DNA from: Nymphaea colorata
Taxonomy: Eukaryota; Streptophyta; Magnoliopsida; Nymphaeales; Nymphaeaceae
Length of the DNA: 64,000 nt
Direction: 5' to 3'
NCBI RefSeq assembly: GCF_008831285.2
Contig: NC_045139.1
Coordinates: 18,954,354-19,018,353, forward strand
Shown: in pieces, positions 1-11,983 of the stretch
Position numbering within the stretch: position 1 is the first letter of the stretch
Layout: every line of letters starts with the position of its first letter
Program-made: the position numbers and the translations under genes
The notes under the pieces: model-generated
The model's database searches: none
The model's input: only the letters and a program-made list of their open reading frames with translations
Told to the model about the DNA's origin: nothing

Positions 1-624
1 CTGAGGATGCTGCTTGGCCCAGCAAAATGTTTCTAGTGCCCTCTGTGGCAATCCCATATGGCCCAGCTCTCTGATTGTCATGGACAGTGAGCCTTTCCTA
101 AGGACAGCAATCCACTTGTCGAGGACTTTGGACACATTTTTCTCTGGTGGAAGGTCTCTGATTTCGCGAGCGAGCTCAATGAGGAAAGTGGGATTTTTAT
201 AAACTCTTTTGCAAAGTGATGATCTAGAGGAAGCTAGCGACGAAGCAACTGATCTAATGTGATCTTTTGGCGTTGGCAATCCCAATGGCCGAATTTTGAA
301 TGGCACAGGCAGGGGAAGAGGCCTCTCCCTCCCCAATTTCCCTGGTTTCTGTGGTACTCTTCCTTGAAAGAGTGAACTAATTGCGTCCAGTGCCTCTTCG
401 CTCCAAGAATCATCCTCCTCCTCCACTGATGTGCTCGGGCCGGTATCTGCTAGCTGCTTTCTCCTGCGCATCCTATCAATATCAGGATCGGGGGGCACCT
501 TGGCTCGTCGGGGATATCGAAGATTTTTTGGGACCTTTCTTTTAGAGCCCGACGCAGGTTTTCTGACGACCATGTGGATAAATCTATAGGCATTGCGATG
601 TCTGAGTTCACCAGTCGACGCCAT
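1..624 (-). CDS. PPR-like protein, N-terminal part (runs off left edge)
   Basis: The reverse strand is open for 208 codons from an ATG at 624 to the window edge, without an intron, as is usual for plant PPR genes. The first 60 residues are rich in Arg and Lys and poor in acids, which would suit an organellar transit peptide. An acidic patch (EEEDDSWSEEALD, about 68-80) follows. The last 30 residues (RELGHMGLPQRALETFCWA) look like the start of a helical PPR/TPR array. I recall similar wording in the Arabidopsis PPR protein At2g01860 (EMB975), but this is from memory. If correct, the product acts on chloroplast or mitochondrial RNA. The ATG at 624 has a strong context (A at -3, G at +4). In-frame ATGs at 645 and 687 would add 7 or 21 residues, and the frame stays open further upstream, so the start is not settled. 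Confidence 0.6.
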   Translation of the reverse strand, partial: MASTGELRHRNAYRFIHMVVRKPASGSKRKVPKNLRYPRRAKVPPDPDIDRMRRRKQLADTGPSTSVEEEDDSWSEEALDAISSLFQGRVPQKPGKLGRERPLPLPVPFKIRPLGLPTPKDHIRSVASSLASSRSSLCKRVYKNPTFLIELAREIRDLPPEKNVSKVLDKWIAVLRKGSLSMTIRELGHMGLPQRALETFCWAKQHPQ

Positions 625-2604
625 ATTCTCACGTACCAACGACATATCTCTCCAAGAAAACCAGCAGGGAGTGACCAAGCAGGACATTATTTCAGCAAAC
701 ACTTGGATAGCAACTAATTGCAATGACGAATTCTCAACCCAAATAGTTCCTCATGTCAAATTTGCATAATAATCTTCATGACCTCCTGCAACAAGAAAGG
801 GTCTTTCCACATAAATCCTGGCAAGCGGCAGCTATTTCCTCGAGGAATTTCAACAAACAGGTATTGAGCCTAGGAAATCACCTACCAACAGAGTGCCATG
901 GATGTTCTCGTGCCAGTCACTACCAGTCTCCACGATTCTCTCCAATATCCTGATCAAAATTTTGTTACGACCCCACAGGCACGATCGGGCTTTGAAGCCT
1001 TGACAAAGATGAAAACCTACAGGTACAAAATGCCCGTGTCACTTTCAACTTTCAAGCATATCGGTATCGGGAGTCTCAACGGTTCAGTTTCTACCGGGGT
1101 TCCGACCAATGCTATGCAACAATGCAAATTCCTTCGAAAAACTGTAAGGTGCACGTCGAAGAAAAGATGAGAATGAAGATGCAACACCAGGACTTCATAT
1201 GAGCTTGCCTGTTTCGGTATTACTTTCCCCCGAATCAGGGTTTGATGGGATCATCAGGTAATGGCATCTGCTCCATCAGTACTGTACTGGTACCCAAGAC
1301 AGAAAGAACGACAACCCAAGATTGAAAAAGAAGGACAGTACCAATTTCACTTGGAATGGATTTTGTTTGGGCCTGCATTAAGACCAATTGCAATTTTTGG
1401 GTATATCATAAAGATGTCTTCCTTTTATTATTTGTCTAACAAATTTAAGTACATTATTTCGGAGATGATATAGAAATTGCATTTTAGGTTGGCTGATTTT
1501 AGTGATTTTTCATCCTACTAGTTATTAAGATTGCATATTTATTAATAGAACATTGAAATTTGAGTTTCTAACCAGGACACATGCAGGCATAAGAGGAAAT
1601 GTAGTATTTGAAAATTTAAAATGATGAATAGAAAAGAAGAAAACTACGAGCAGCCGCCTAACAATAGGCAAAATATTGGACTACCAACTAGACTTATCGA
1701 TTAGGCCCTCAACTTTTCACGTAACTTTTGACCAACCATTTTTTCAAAGAACGATATTAAAAAATATATAATAAAATACAAAATTGCCAAGTCTCGAACA
1801 AGGTTTCAAAAAATAATAAAAACTAAACAGAACTCGATGACTAATATGAATTACAAAATTAACAACTCTCTCTAGTTCGTCTCTAGTTTGCTTCTGAAAT
1901 GGAGAAGACATTATGAGAATTGAAGTAATTTGAAATCCGAAGTTAAAAAAGAATACACGTAACAGATTTGAGCATTATGAACTACAAAATGAACAAGTAC
2001 TAAACTCTCTCTCTCGTGCATGTTAGTGTAACAAGAAAAGTAACTCAAAATGTTATTTATAATTTGTTTAAACTTTTTTTTCCTGTTAAGGTAGATAAAG
2101 GCTCACTAAACCTGAAGATGTGAAGGCCGCTGCTTGGGGGCGAGTTGTGGAGGACAATCAGTGGAGCTTTCACAGCAAGGAGGGGAGACTATGTCTGTAG
2201 ACAGATGCAAAGCACGAGGCTGCTGCGAGGGAAACCGATGGTGCGTCGATAGACAAAAAAGAAATTGTTTATAATGAATCGGCTGAATCGATTTGGAGCA
2301 GTGGATGGCATTCCATCTTACCTGCTGCGACGCGAGGTGAAGAGTGCCTCTACTACGATGAGAAAAACCAGTGCTGATGCTGCTGCTGCTCCTCCTCCTC
2401 TTCTCTCCTTTCAGAAACAAATGGAAGCCTGTCATGGAAGCGTGAGACACAGAAACCAACATAGGAAATCAGCAGCCATGGGCTTTGGAGAAGAAGAATA
2501 AGTCCTGGACTTTGCAAAGGAAGAAGAGGAAATTTGAAAAATGGGAGCGACAGTACCTCTGTCTGAAAAGGATGAGCAGAAACGGCTTATAGGGAGAGAC
2601 GGAG

Positions 2605-2651
<47 letters not shown>

Positions 2652-4151
2652 ACCTTCATGGCAGTCGGAAAACGGTCCCGATGGTGCCGGGAAGATGTCC
2701 GAGAATCGGTAAAAGAACCGATGAGAATGAATTCCACCAAGTTAGGACATCCAACAATATACCTTCTTTAACATCGAACCTCAACTATTTATCCGCGGAG
2801 AGAGATTGGTTCATTCCATCTACCATTAGTGATCCCCAACTATTTTCTTATGGATTGATGCCCCTCGATCATTTACTTATTTATATATTGATGCCCCTAC
2901 ATTAATTTACTAAAGGGTGTAAGTTTTTTTCGAATTAGGAATTAGTGCTCATCAGTCAAAAGTTCCTAGCTGGGCAACTGATTGTTTTCTGCCATTTACT
3001 TGAAGTGTTCCAATTTGGTCCTTGGAGTCAATTTGTTCATGAAAAACGTCAAAACTTAATCACTGACACACATGAACCAAAGAAGGAAGTTAGCAGGATG
3101 GTTAACAAACAAGTTTTTTAAATGACAAAAGCTCATTTTTTGGATCAAGATTCATCTTCAGTGCTGTAATGTAATGCTTTCCATGAACCCTGAATAATAC
3201 ACCATAGTGGCTGATCGGCATTGGCCCGTATCAGGTCTTACGGGCCATATTAAATCAAATAAAAGGTTCTTGCTATTACGTCGACCCCTACAAAACTATA
3301 TTCACTAATCTGGCTGATCTAACATGCTCTTAGGTTGAGTTTGTTTCATCGCTGATCTGACATACGTGCTGATGTAAGATCTCAGATCCATGAAAGATGC
3401 GCATCACAAGCATTATTCTTCAGGAAGCTTGGACCATACTAACTAGAAGACTGTATGTCAGTTCAAGCTTGGTATTCTCGATTAATATTTTGTTCGGCTC
3501 GAAATGAGGTAAGCAATGTACACATGGATACTGCATATGCACTCCCTCACATTGCACACGCACAAACACACATACACGCAGTGGATTTGTTTATGCATTA
3601 TTTTGCCATGTTTTCCGAAGAATGAAGGCCAGTTAATCGATGGAAACCCGGCCAATTCAAATACACAAAGCTAGTGGATTTGTTGTGGCTAAATTTTGTG
3701 ACGAATGAAGGCCAGTTAAACCCAACGAATTCCCATTATTAACTGAAGACGCATGGCACAATCTTATTGTAGGAACAAACATGAGGATTTCTAGGAAACC
3801 CCACCCATTTTCCTGATTCATCACAAAATGTGGACACGGTAGCGACACTCCTTGGAAACTGTTTTATCCTTCTCTCTCTCTTTTTGGATGAACTTTTACT
3901 GCAGGAGAAACCTTGGTTCAGATGCCATTCATCAGGATAAACCAACAACCATATGCGAACAGGTTCTCATTTAGAACACCTTACCTATCACACTGAACAA
4001 AATTATATCTTTCTCTGAAAAAATCAAAAAATTTAAAGCACACATGAGCAGGTTTTGTAGATAAAGCATAGACTAGCAAATGCATCTCTGCTCCTGAATT
4101 GCTCCCGATGGTGAGGGCCGCCTGAGACTGTAGACAGCCTAAATCTTGCAA
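625..4151. other. Intergenic stretch between the PPR-like gene and the GET1 3' end
   Basis: Both flanking genes are on the minus strand, so this stretch should hold the PPR-like promoter and leader (just right of 624) and the GET1 3' UTR and terminator (just left of 4152). Apart from one GA microsatellite, I see no protein with a recognisable domain. The open frames here are short and without convincing splice partners. Confidence 0.6.
2610..2649. repeat. (GA)n microsatellite
   Basis: An uninterrupted GA dinucleotide run of about 40 bases. It makes repetitive short open frames on both strands (Arg-Glu and Ser-Leu runs) that should not be read as genes. Confidence 0.9.
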
Positions 4152-7100
4152 CTAAGATGTTTGGGAACGATTTAGGTGTGCAATGGCAACCACTGCCAAC
4201 TTGCGGATGGCAAATTCACTCACTCTGTTTGTTACTACCAACCACGGAATTATGCCAACCTGCAACGATTTCAGCTTATTTAAATCAAATTTGACAATGA
4301 GCTCACAGTCCATGCACTTCAATTTTAAAAATTAATACCCGAATGGTATTGCCAGCTGCATTACCGCCACCCCAGAATAACAGCTTTCCTGAAAAAAGGA
4401 AAATAAAAGAAAAAAAAAACATGAATCTTACAGAACAGAGAATACATTACCACAAACAATTCAACCGTGGAATGCACAGTGATGGGTGATACTTCAGATA
4501 AAATTACAGAAAAAAAAAAACCTAAAGTTCGGATGACCTCACTGCTCAAGGTGAAAGACCAGTTTAGACATATATAATCATGTAACTGACCATAAGAACC
4601 ACAACAGTAAGGTAAAGCATCAAAGTTTATCAAGATGCACCCCAGTTGTCCTTGGTTAGAGGTAACAATCAAATCAGCAGCTACTTCGAAACAAAATCAT
4701 TAGAAAGAGTACAATTCCCCGTAAGATATGCACAACACAACAAACTCTCCAAAAACCACATCTTACAAACATATGCTTCACTCTTTCATATCTTTGCCAG
4801 CACAATCTTTATGTGTTTTATATAAATCTAAGGGTCATCAATTACTAAGTTAATTCTGAAATCAGCCAGTCACCTTGCAGTTCCCAACACAACCGAACAA
4901 AATAAATTCAGAACTTCTAATGTCATAATGCATAACGTATACTATGAGATGATCATATTGGTAAGATGTTGATAGCAAAGAAAAGGGGGCAAGGGGTTTC
5001 CAATTTTCAAAGCAAACAGTAGATGATATCATGATGCTTTTACATTAGTGTGTCCCCATAGATCAAATCAAAGACTTCAAACAGTTACCTAAAAAAAAAA
5101 AGCCTTTGCTTAAAGTATAAAAATGTCGAAGTGGATTTCAATTATATTAGCCAGCTTTTGGTGGAAGCTATCTAGGTTTCAAAGCACAAAGGCAGTCACC
5201 AGGTCAACTGCAACAAGACACCTTTCAGGATGAGTAAGACATCAGAACCACATAGGTAAGTGAAAAAATATGCATTGCTCACATTTTCACATTCAGACTT
5301 TATTTTTGTTTCATCTCTCCTCAAAATCAAAATAAACATCTACAAAGTTCATGACCTATGCTTCAATCTTCAAAACCACCAGCAATATGTGCATCTACAA
5401 AAGTTTCCTTAAAGCATCTTCAAAACCAAAAGACTAGTATCTCCTCTCTCCTAAGAAAAATGGGCATAAAATGAAGAAGGACCAAGACGGAAATATGTCA
5501 AGTATAGTAAGTAATTATATCATATAAAAAAACAACACAAGAGCCCATAGGGTACTTCCGCACATTCTTCAAAAACAAAAAATAGAACACAGCTAAATTT
5601 ATGCAGTCAAGTAACAGAAAAAGATTTCATCTGGAAAAATATATAAAAAAAAAGAAGAAAAAAACCTACCAAGAGGCTGCAAAAGATGAGCAGGAATGAC
5701 TGCAACTGAGGTGCTCCAGAACCACCAAATTAGTCCAACATATATTACACCCTGTACATTGTCAGAAAACTATGAGGAAAAAAAAATATTTAGCTGAAGA
5801 AAATTCATCAAAAAATGATCTTTCCACACCTTTACAATTTTGATTTTACCCAAGTAGAAATCTGGTGACTGCTTTTTATCCTTTGAACGTGATTCCTGAT
5901 CTGTAGTAAAAAGAGAATACACAAATTTAGGTGTGAGTTGCAGGAAATGAAATTGAAGAAGAAAATAAGGAAAACAGAACATGTAATACAAGGAAAAACA
6001 ATAAATTAACTTAACCATAATAGCAATTAAGTAAACATACATTGTGCGAGTTCCTTCTCCTTTGCTGCTGCTGCCCTCCTGAGTTTAGCAGCCTGTGCAA
6101 AAGTTGAAGGCCTGCAATCACAACATGTTATCATGCTTAGCATTTTCTAAACTTTTCAACTTTCACAAGATCAACATAAATGTTGATAAGCCCCAAAGAA
6201 ATGCCTAAAGAGAGAGGTCAAGATACCTACAGCCATATAAAGAAAAACTTTCATTTAGACACTTTATTAAGTTCATTTAATATTGATTAGTTTATAGTTT
6301 TATACTTTATACATGGAATTGTGACCACATAAATAGAAAGAAACCTCTCTCTCTCTCATCTATCTATCTATGTACCTAGACACACCCCTGATACACACAC
6401 ACACACATACACACACATATAAACAGAAAACTGACAAATTTGATAAGCTTATCTGACGAACTTCTAGGAACAATCTCTTCCAAAGAAGCAAACTAGTCAT
6501 TCAAGAATCAAGATGATCCAAACAACTCTAGCTCTCTCATCCACAAAAAAATTTGTAAGTGCAAACATGAACTCACACCACTGTACCACACTCAGGTGAT
6601 ATATGATGCAACAAAATCAAAGCACATAAATCACTTACGATGATAATGAACCTGCCTCTTTCAAAAGTTGCTTTATTTCTTGTTTCAACTGTATTTGCCT
6701 AGCATTCCTCGTTCCTCTCTGAAAAGAAAAATATCACTAAAAAGTGAACAAAATCATATAAAGTTAAAAGTCTCCCTCTCTTTCTCTTTCTCTCTCCCTC
6801 TCTCTTTCTAGATATATATATACATATGTGTGTGTGTGTGTGTAATTTATATACACGTCTATATGCTATGCTCATTTCCAAAATGTTTGCTTGGCCAATC
6901 TACTGTCAAGAGTCAAACAAGCAGTTCCCTTTTTTTAGTGCTTCACTTACTTTTATCCCCAAGAAAGGTGTACTGTACGTTTAAACAGAAGCCAATAAAC
7001 CAAAAAAGGAATGGGGAAAAGATAGCTTGTCGCAAACACTTAAGATGTCTACACTAGATACATAATTTCAAAATGATTGACTTTTCCTTTATTACACAAA

Positions 7101-8629
7101 GAAATCACATCCAAGCAAGACTTAGTTAGATTTTGGAAGCCAAGGCTAGCAGCCTGGGCCCTAGGGGCTCTGCCTGCTTCAGTTTCTACAGGAGAACAAC
7201 ACAGAGAATTTGAACCCTGAGCATATGTATGATGAGGCCTAGACAAAATGTGACAACTCCATTTGGTGCATATTTCATAGATTTAAGTACACATTTTCCC
7301 ACTCGATTTTTATTGGTCTCAAGGGGAACAAGGACAAGTTTGGAACTTGTCAATCTTGATTCTTAATGGCCCATGTCGAGGTTAAACACTTACAAAAACT
7401 CAGGTTATGCTTTTCGTAATATTATGCAATTAAATACCATTTTGACTGACCAGATAATAACTCTCTTGAAAATACTTGCTAACTGCCAAAAAAAAAACTT
7501 CGATGGATTCATAAGGACCCCAGTCCCTTATTGTTGTGTCCGCAATGAATCAACCAGCAAGAGCTGTAGCTAAGTGCCAAGTTCTTGGACCAGTCAATGA
7601 TAAAATTTAAAGCAACATAGCAGAACATTTGATGCAGCTGAACTTCATGCGACAACACGTTAAGCCCCAGATTCAGACGTATAAGGGGCTCTTTCATGTA
7701 GTAGGGTTGACTCACATCTGTCTCCAAACTGAGGAGACATTTGAGTCCTAGAATGTACATCCCTTGAAGCAAAGCTAGGGGCATTCCTGGTAGGTAGCGG
7801 AAACCTTAAGGGTTTTACCAACCAAAGGCCTGCCAATGCATCGCCAAAAACTTTGATGAAGCAACCAAAAGAAAAAAGAAGGAAAAGAAGAAAGAAAAAG
7901 CAACTCAATCTAGCTCAAAGTCAATATTCTCTATGAAATCATATGACTATTTTCGCACCCATCCAATTTGCAGTCACCAATCTGGGAAACTTATGGGGAA
8001 GTACATAAACCTCAAAAGCATCTACTCATTCAGTCACGAGTGATCACAATTATGTATTCATGAGAGGTTTCATTATTTACACACATAAAAACAAAATTTG
8101 CATCTCTATTGGGTTGATCAATCTGCACCCTCCACGGTCCCAACATCATAACCATGAAAGATATTTTTCCCATGCATCATCATCTAACTTCCCCCACACT
8201 TCCTGAAAAAATCAGCAAGGAAGTTGCAAAAACCCACGTTATAAAACCCAACCAGCAATCGTAAATTCTTATGTTGTCCCATATTTTCCACAACCATCGA
8301 TCCCTACAGTCTTTTATTCCCAACATCTTGTATTGGACCAAACGAATGCCAACTTTGTCGGGAGAAAACAAAAAAGAACAGGCTCTTAAAGTTCCAAAAT
8401 CAGATCAGATGATGCAAAAACCATAAATAAGAAATGAAAAAAGAAAAAACAATACGGAAGACGAAACGAAGGAACGAAAAAAGGCAAAAAAAACAGACGG
8501 GCGTAAACGGGAGAAAAGACAAACCTTCTTGAGGTAGTTTAGAATTGCAGTGAGCAACTCGAGAGAGAGGATGAGGAAGAAGATGACGGGAGCGGCGAAC
8601 CCGTTCTTGAACGCCTGATTCTGGTCCAT
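4152..8629 (-). CDS. GET1: GET1/WRB-type receptor subunit for tail-anchored protein insertion
   Basis: Seven exons (8525-8629, 6639-6718, 6041-6111, 5830-5900, 5670-5751, 4339-4388, 4152-4259) join in phase into 188 residues ending in TAG. GET1 sits in the ER membrane and, with its partner, receives tail-anchored proteins from the GET3 ATPase. The sequence shows the family layout: a membrane segment at about 11-33, a basic and charged coiled coil at about 36-105 (including the typical QLLKEAGSLSSPSTFAQAAKLRR), a second membrane segment at about 110-135 (VGLIWWFWSTSVAVIP) and a third starting VGIIPWLVV near 154. Length fits plant GET1 (Arabidopsis At4g16444). Every intron has GT-AG ends; the donor after exon 6 (GTATTA) is weak but the phase agrees. 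Intron 1 (1.8 kb) and intron 5 (1.3 kb) are the longest. Identification is from remembered family motifs; the splice model was built by eye. Confidence 0.9.
6771..6842. repeat. Compound CT / TA / TG microsatellite in GET1 intron 1
   Basis: A CT-rich tract (6771-6810) passes into a short TA run and then a TG run (6828-6842). It lies in intron 1, about 50 bases upstream of exon 2 in gene orientation, and seen from the gene strand is an AC/TA/GA tract. Two more short simple repeats (CT at 6343-6358 and CA at 6393-6418) lie in intron 2. Confidence 0.8.
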
Positions 8630-9203
8630 CTCTGTCTGCCTCCATGGCGGGCGTTGGTTCCGGGCGTTCGCCTATGAATGGGCAAGCTGGCGTGCGAACT
8701 GGTCGGGTCTCCGATGGACCCGAATTTGAGATACTAAATCTGCTCTTGGTCGAGTCCAGTTTAGCCTAGGGAAATTTTCATTTGGGGTTCTCATCTTTTG
8801 GTCCATAGTCCTGGAAACGGTTTCGCATCTTTTAATTTCCTAAGACTACCCACACTTTTTGCTGCATTTTCTCGAAAAGCTGCTCAACTCGTTCACCACT
8901 CTGGGTTAAAAATTTAAAATGAGAACAATGATAAAAATACTTTGTGCTTTCTTTTTCCAGTGCGATTCCTTTGCGTTCAATAAAATTGCAAAGCAAAAGT
9001 TGTCTTTAATTATGAAGTTCTAATCGGATTTAGAAAGCACTTGCCTTTTAATAGAATTTGAATATATATTAAAACCAAATACCAAATAGATTTAGATGTT
9101 GTATAAGTCGCTAGTGACTAAAAGGCAGTAGTTGGATATAGGTCCATGAGATGAGCTTGGACATACATTGCATTTAGGGCACCAAGCTACATTGTCAAGA
9201 CCA

Positions 9204-9410
9204 AGTCTGTAATTGGGTGGCAAGGCGGTTCATATTTAAGGGATTCGAGGTTCGAATCTTATTACTGCTGCCACATTCTAATGTGTAATTGTTCTAAGCT
9301 ACAAGTGGTGGCAAGTAAGATACTCGAGTTAAAGGGGTGTTTTGTAAGTCTACCCAAGTCTCGAAGTAACTCAAAATCTTGGAAGCATAAGAGTGTGCGT
9401 TCAAATTCTT
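9204..9410 (+). mobile_element. tRNA-derived SINE-like repeat, copy A
   Basis: A tRNA-like head carries a B-box match (GGTTCGAATC, 9249-9258) and, 20 bases upstream, an A-box-like stretch (TGGCAAGGCGG, 9218-9228), the internal RNA polymerase III promoter of tRNA-derived SINEs. The downstream body contains AAGTCTACCCAAGTCTCGAAG and AATCTTGGAAGCATAAGAGTG. Two other places in the window (near 16.6-16.8 kb and 49.9-50.1 kb) carry the same parts in the same order. No target-site duplication was found by eye, so ends are approximate. Confidence 0.5.
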
Positions 9411-9532
9411 CATGGGTATGTTTGATAGCCTAAAGGGGTGTTTTGTAAGTCTACCCAAGTCTCGAAGTAACTCAAAATCTTGGAATCATAAGAGTGTGCG
9501 TTCAAATTCTTCATGGGTATGTTTGATAGCCT
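9330..9532. repeat. 101-base tandem duplication inside SINE-like copy A
   Basis: Two adjacent 101-base units (9330-9430 and 9431-9531) agree except for one base noticed (GGAAGCAT versus GGAATCAT). A shortened third unit follows to about 9590, keeping only AAGTCTCGTGTGCAATCAAA and the tail TTCATGGGTATGTTTGATAG. The near identity points to a recent event. Confidence 0.85.
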
Positions 9533-11942
9533 TAGAGTGTCCTGTACCCAAGTCTCGTGTGCAATCAAATTCTTCATGGGTATGTTTGATAGTTTCGGAT
9601 TTGAGACTTGAAGCTGATCTGAAAGCCATGGTTTGTGGGTTTACCGTTTAAACAAACAGTGGATTTGTTATTTGTGAACTCAAGTCTGGGGTCCGAGTCT
9701 GAGATTTGACATCCTCGAAAATCCAAGAAACAATGTGAAATGAAATCCTTGGTAAACAAACGCACCCTGGAAAATGACAACTGGAATTGGACTTTGATGA
9801 ATGACTTGTTGCGAATATGAAACTCGATATCATACGCCACACAATATGTCCATGGCCTGGCAATCTACGTCAGAAAGATACGGATATAAGATCTTGACAT
9901 GTGACCCCAACAGAATATTTTGAAAAAATGAAACAAAAAACCAAAGTAACATAAAGGGCGTTCCTTTATTTTTAAAATTTTAACCAATGTAAAAGCTGCT
10001 TTCCGAAAGGATGCAGGTGGATATTAAGCCACCTTTCAAAGATATCTTGCATCCTCACTATGAATTGGTCTCCTTCAGCTATTCCCTCTTTACCCCCTCC
10101 TGTGTCTCAAAGCGTCATCTCATACTGCTGTGTGACAATCTATCCGAGATAAGGTGTCGCATTATGACTTTTCGGTGCCATTTTAAAACTCTCTTAAACA
10201 GCTTTTGTGCTATGGCCGTCAAAGAGCTTTCACCGTCGAAGAGCTTTCATTTCCACTTAAGAAAAGTACATCCTCAACCATAAGGTATATATGCAATTTC
10301 CAATGAGGTTGGCATTGGAACGGATAGCACTGGTAGGTGGTCAGTTTTTATTTTGAATTTTTAGGACATCAACTTTATATATTGTAAAAAGGGGCATCAA
10401 TATACAAGTTAAAGTATAACAAGGATACCACCTTAAGGCACTAAAAGTAGTCCACATACCTTGATGGATGAAAATAAGGGTGGAGGCTTTGGTCCTGTTA
10501 TTGGTGATAAGATGCAATACTGTTCATACTCACCTAACCATAAATTATATAAGTTGAATGTAGCTTCAATAGCATGGGATAGATGGTTGGAACATGCATT
10601 CATTCCAGTTGACATCCTTATTAATCCAAAGACATATATACCTATAACAACTGAAAAATGAATATTTTGATAAGGAATATTGCAGGAATATGCCTTCCAA
10701 ACTTAATAATATGCCCATTTCGTCTCTTGTCTCCTTCAACAAGGTAAAAGTTCAAGTAGATATCTCTCTCTCTCCCTCTCTCTATGAGGTTAGTTTGCAA
10801 AGATATGCGTCAGTTTTTCTTATTAAGGAAGCAAAGACATTTATGTGCATGAGCAGACAGGCTGAACCCCTTTTTCGAGTATAAAATAATTTCGAGACTT
10901 AAAATGAAAAGCAATACATCCATCAACTAGAGTATCATGCATCCATTGTTTACAATCAAGAAGAGTAGTATCTATGTGAATCAAACTAACGATCAAATTT
11001 TCACCGACCCACGGACCAGCTGCTATATGCCATTCTTGTGCATGAGAGGAGGTCACTTTCATAGGAAAAACTACGGATTCATTGGTCCCATGAGGCATCG
11101 TTATTTTTACTGTAACATTTAAAGGAACACCTCATTCATTAACGTACGCCCCCTTAAATGCCCTTCGCTTGCGCATGCATGTTCCCAAATCCAAACAAAT
11201 CCGATACATACTATGCCCGTCTTCTTCCCTTGTCTTGTTCCCAACAGTCCCCTTTCGTCTCTTCTCCAGAAAACCGATTTGCCTCCATGTGCGTGCACCG
11301 GGATATGGGCGCAAGGGGCTCCTTTTTGTTTCCTTTGTATTAAATAAAGTCTACTCGGTGTGAAGTATGAAGGATGAACCAATTTCATTTTCCTATATAA
11401 AAGGCCCATTAATATTTCCACCTTCTTTTAACTCACGAATATGTCATGCCCATGAAGGTATTTGTGAGGTTATATCATGGACATATGCAGTGGTTTCTTT
11501 TTTTAAATGCAAATATAATTGTTTAACTCTATAACAGTGATATATATGTGTGCATGTACACTACCATGAGAGGGAGAAAGAAAGAGATGGAAGCATCTAC
11601 ACTTACACAGTTGAATGAGACAGAAAATTAACACGGGAAAAGTAAACAAGGGCACGCTCTGCTGTTCAACTTCAGTCCCCACCCACTTTCTCAAAAGGTA
11701 CCTAGTAACTTGAGAAAATGCAAGCTGTGAAAGTTGTTCACAAGGTAATAAAGTCGGTGCTTGCCTAAGAAAGTTGGCCACAGGTCTGACCCCATGACTA
11801 ACTTTCTGAGGAACGGGATTCTCAGGATCTTTTCTGAGTGGTCGCCATGTTAGCACTAAAGCATAGTTTACAGGATTCAGATGTGTTTCTTTAGAATAGT
11901 ATTTTTAAGGAGTTGTTTGAAAACAGTAACATATTGTTGTTG

Positions 11943-11983
11943 TTTCATGAATCTACCTCAAAAAATGAAGTCGATTCATGAAA
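11943..11983. repeat. Fold-back repeat (imperfect palindrome), isolated copy
   Basis: TTTCATGAATC and its perfect reverse complement GATTCATGAAA are separated by 19 bases (TACCTCAAAAAATGAAGTC). The same arms and the same spacer length recur four times near 49 kb. Function unknown; probably part of a non-autonomous DNA repeat. Confidence 0.6.

Noticed and set aside
2432..2771. Overlapping frames of 102 and 76 codons across a GA repeat
   Set aside because: Their length comes from the GA microsatellite, which has no stop codon in any frame. Flanking residues show no domain.
4361..4672. 103-residue minus-strand frame across GET1 exon 6
   Set aside because: It reads intron sequence on both sides of the true 50-base exon in the wrong frame.
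9204..9280. tRNA gene suggested by A-box-like and B-box sequence
   Set aside because: No acceptor stem pairs across the region and the sequence continues into a body shared with other repeats, so it is a SINE-type head and not a functional tRNA.
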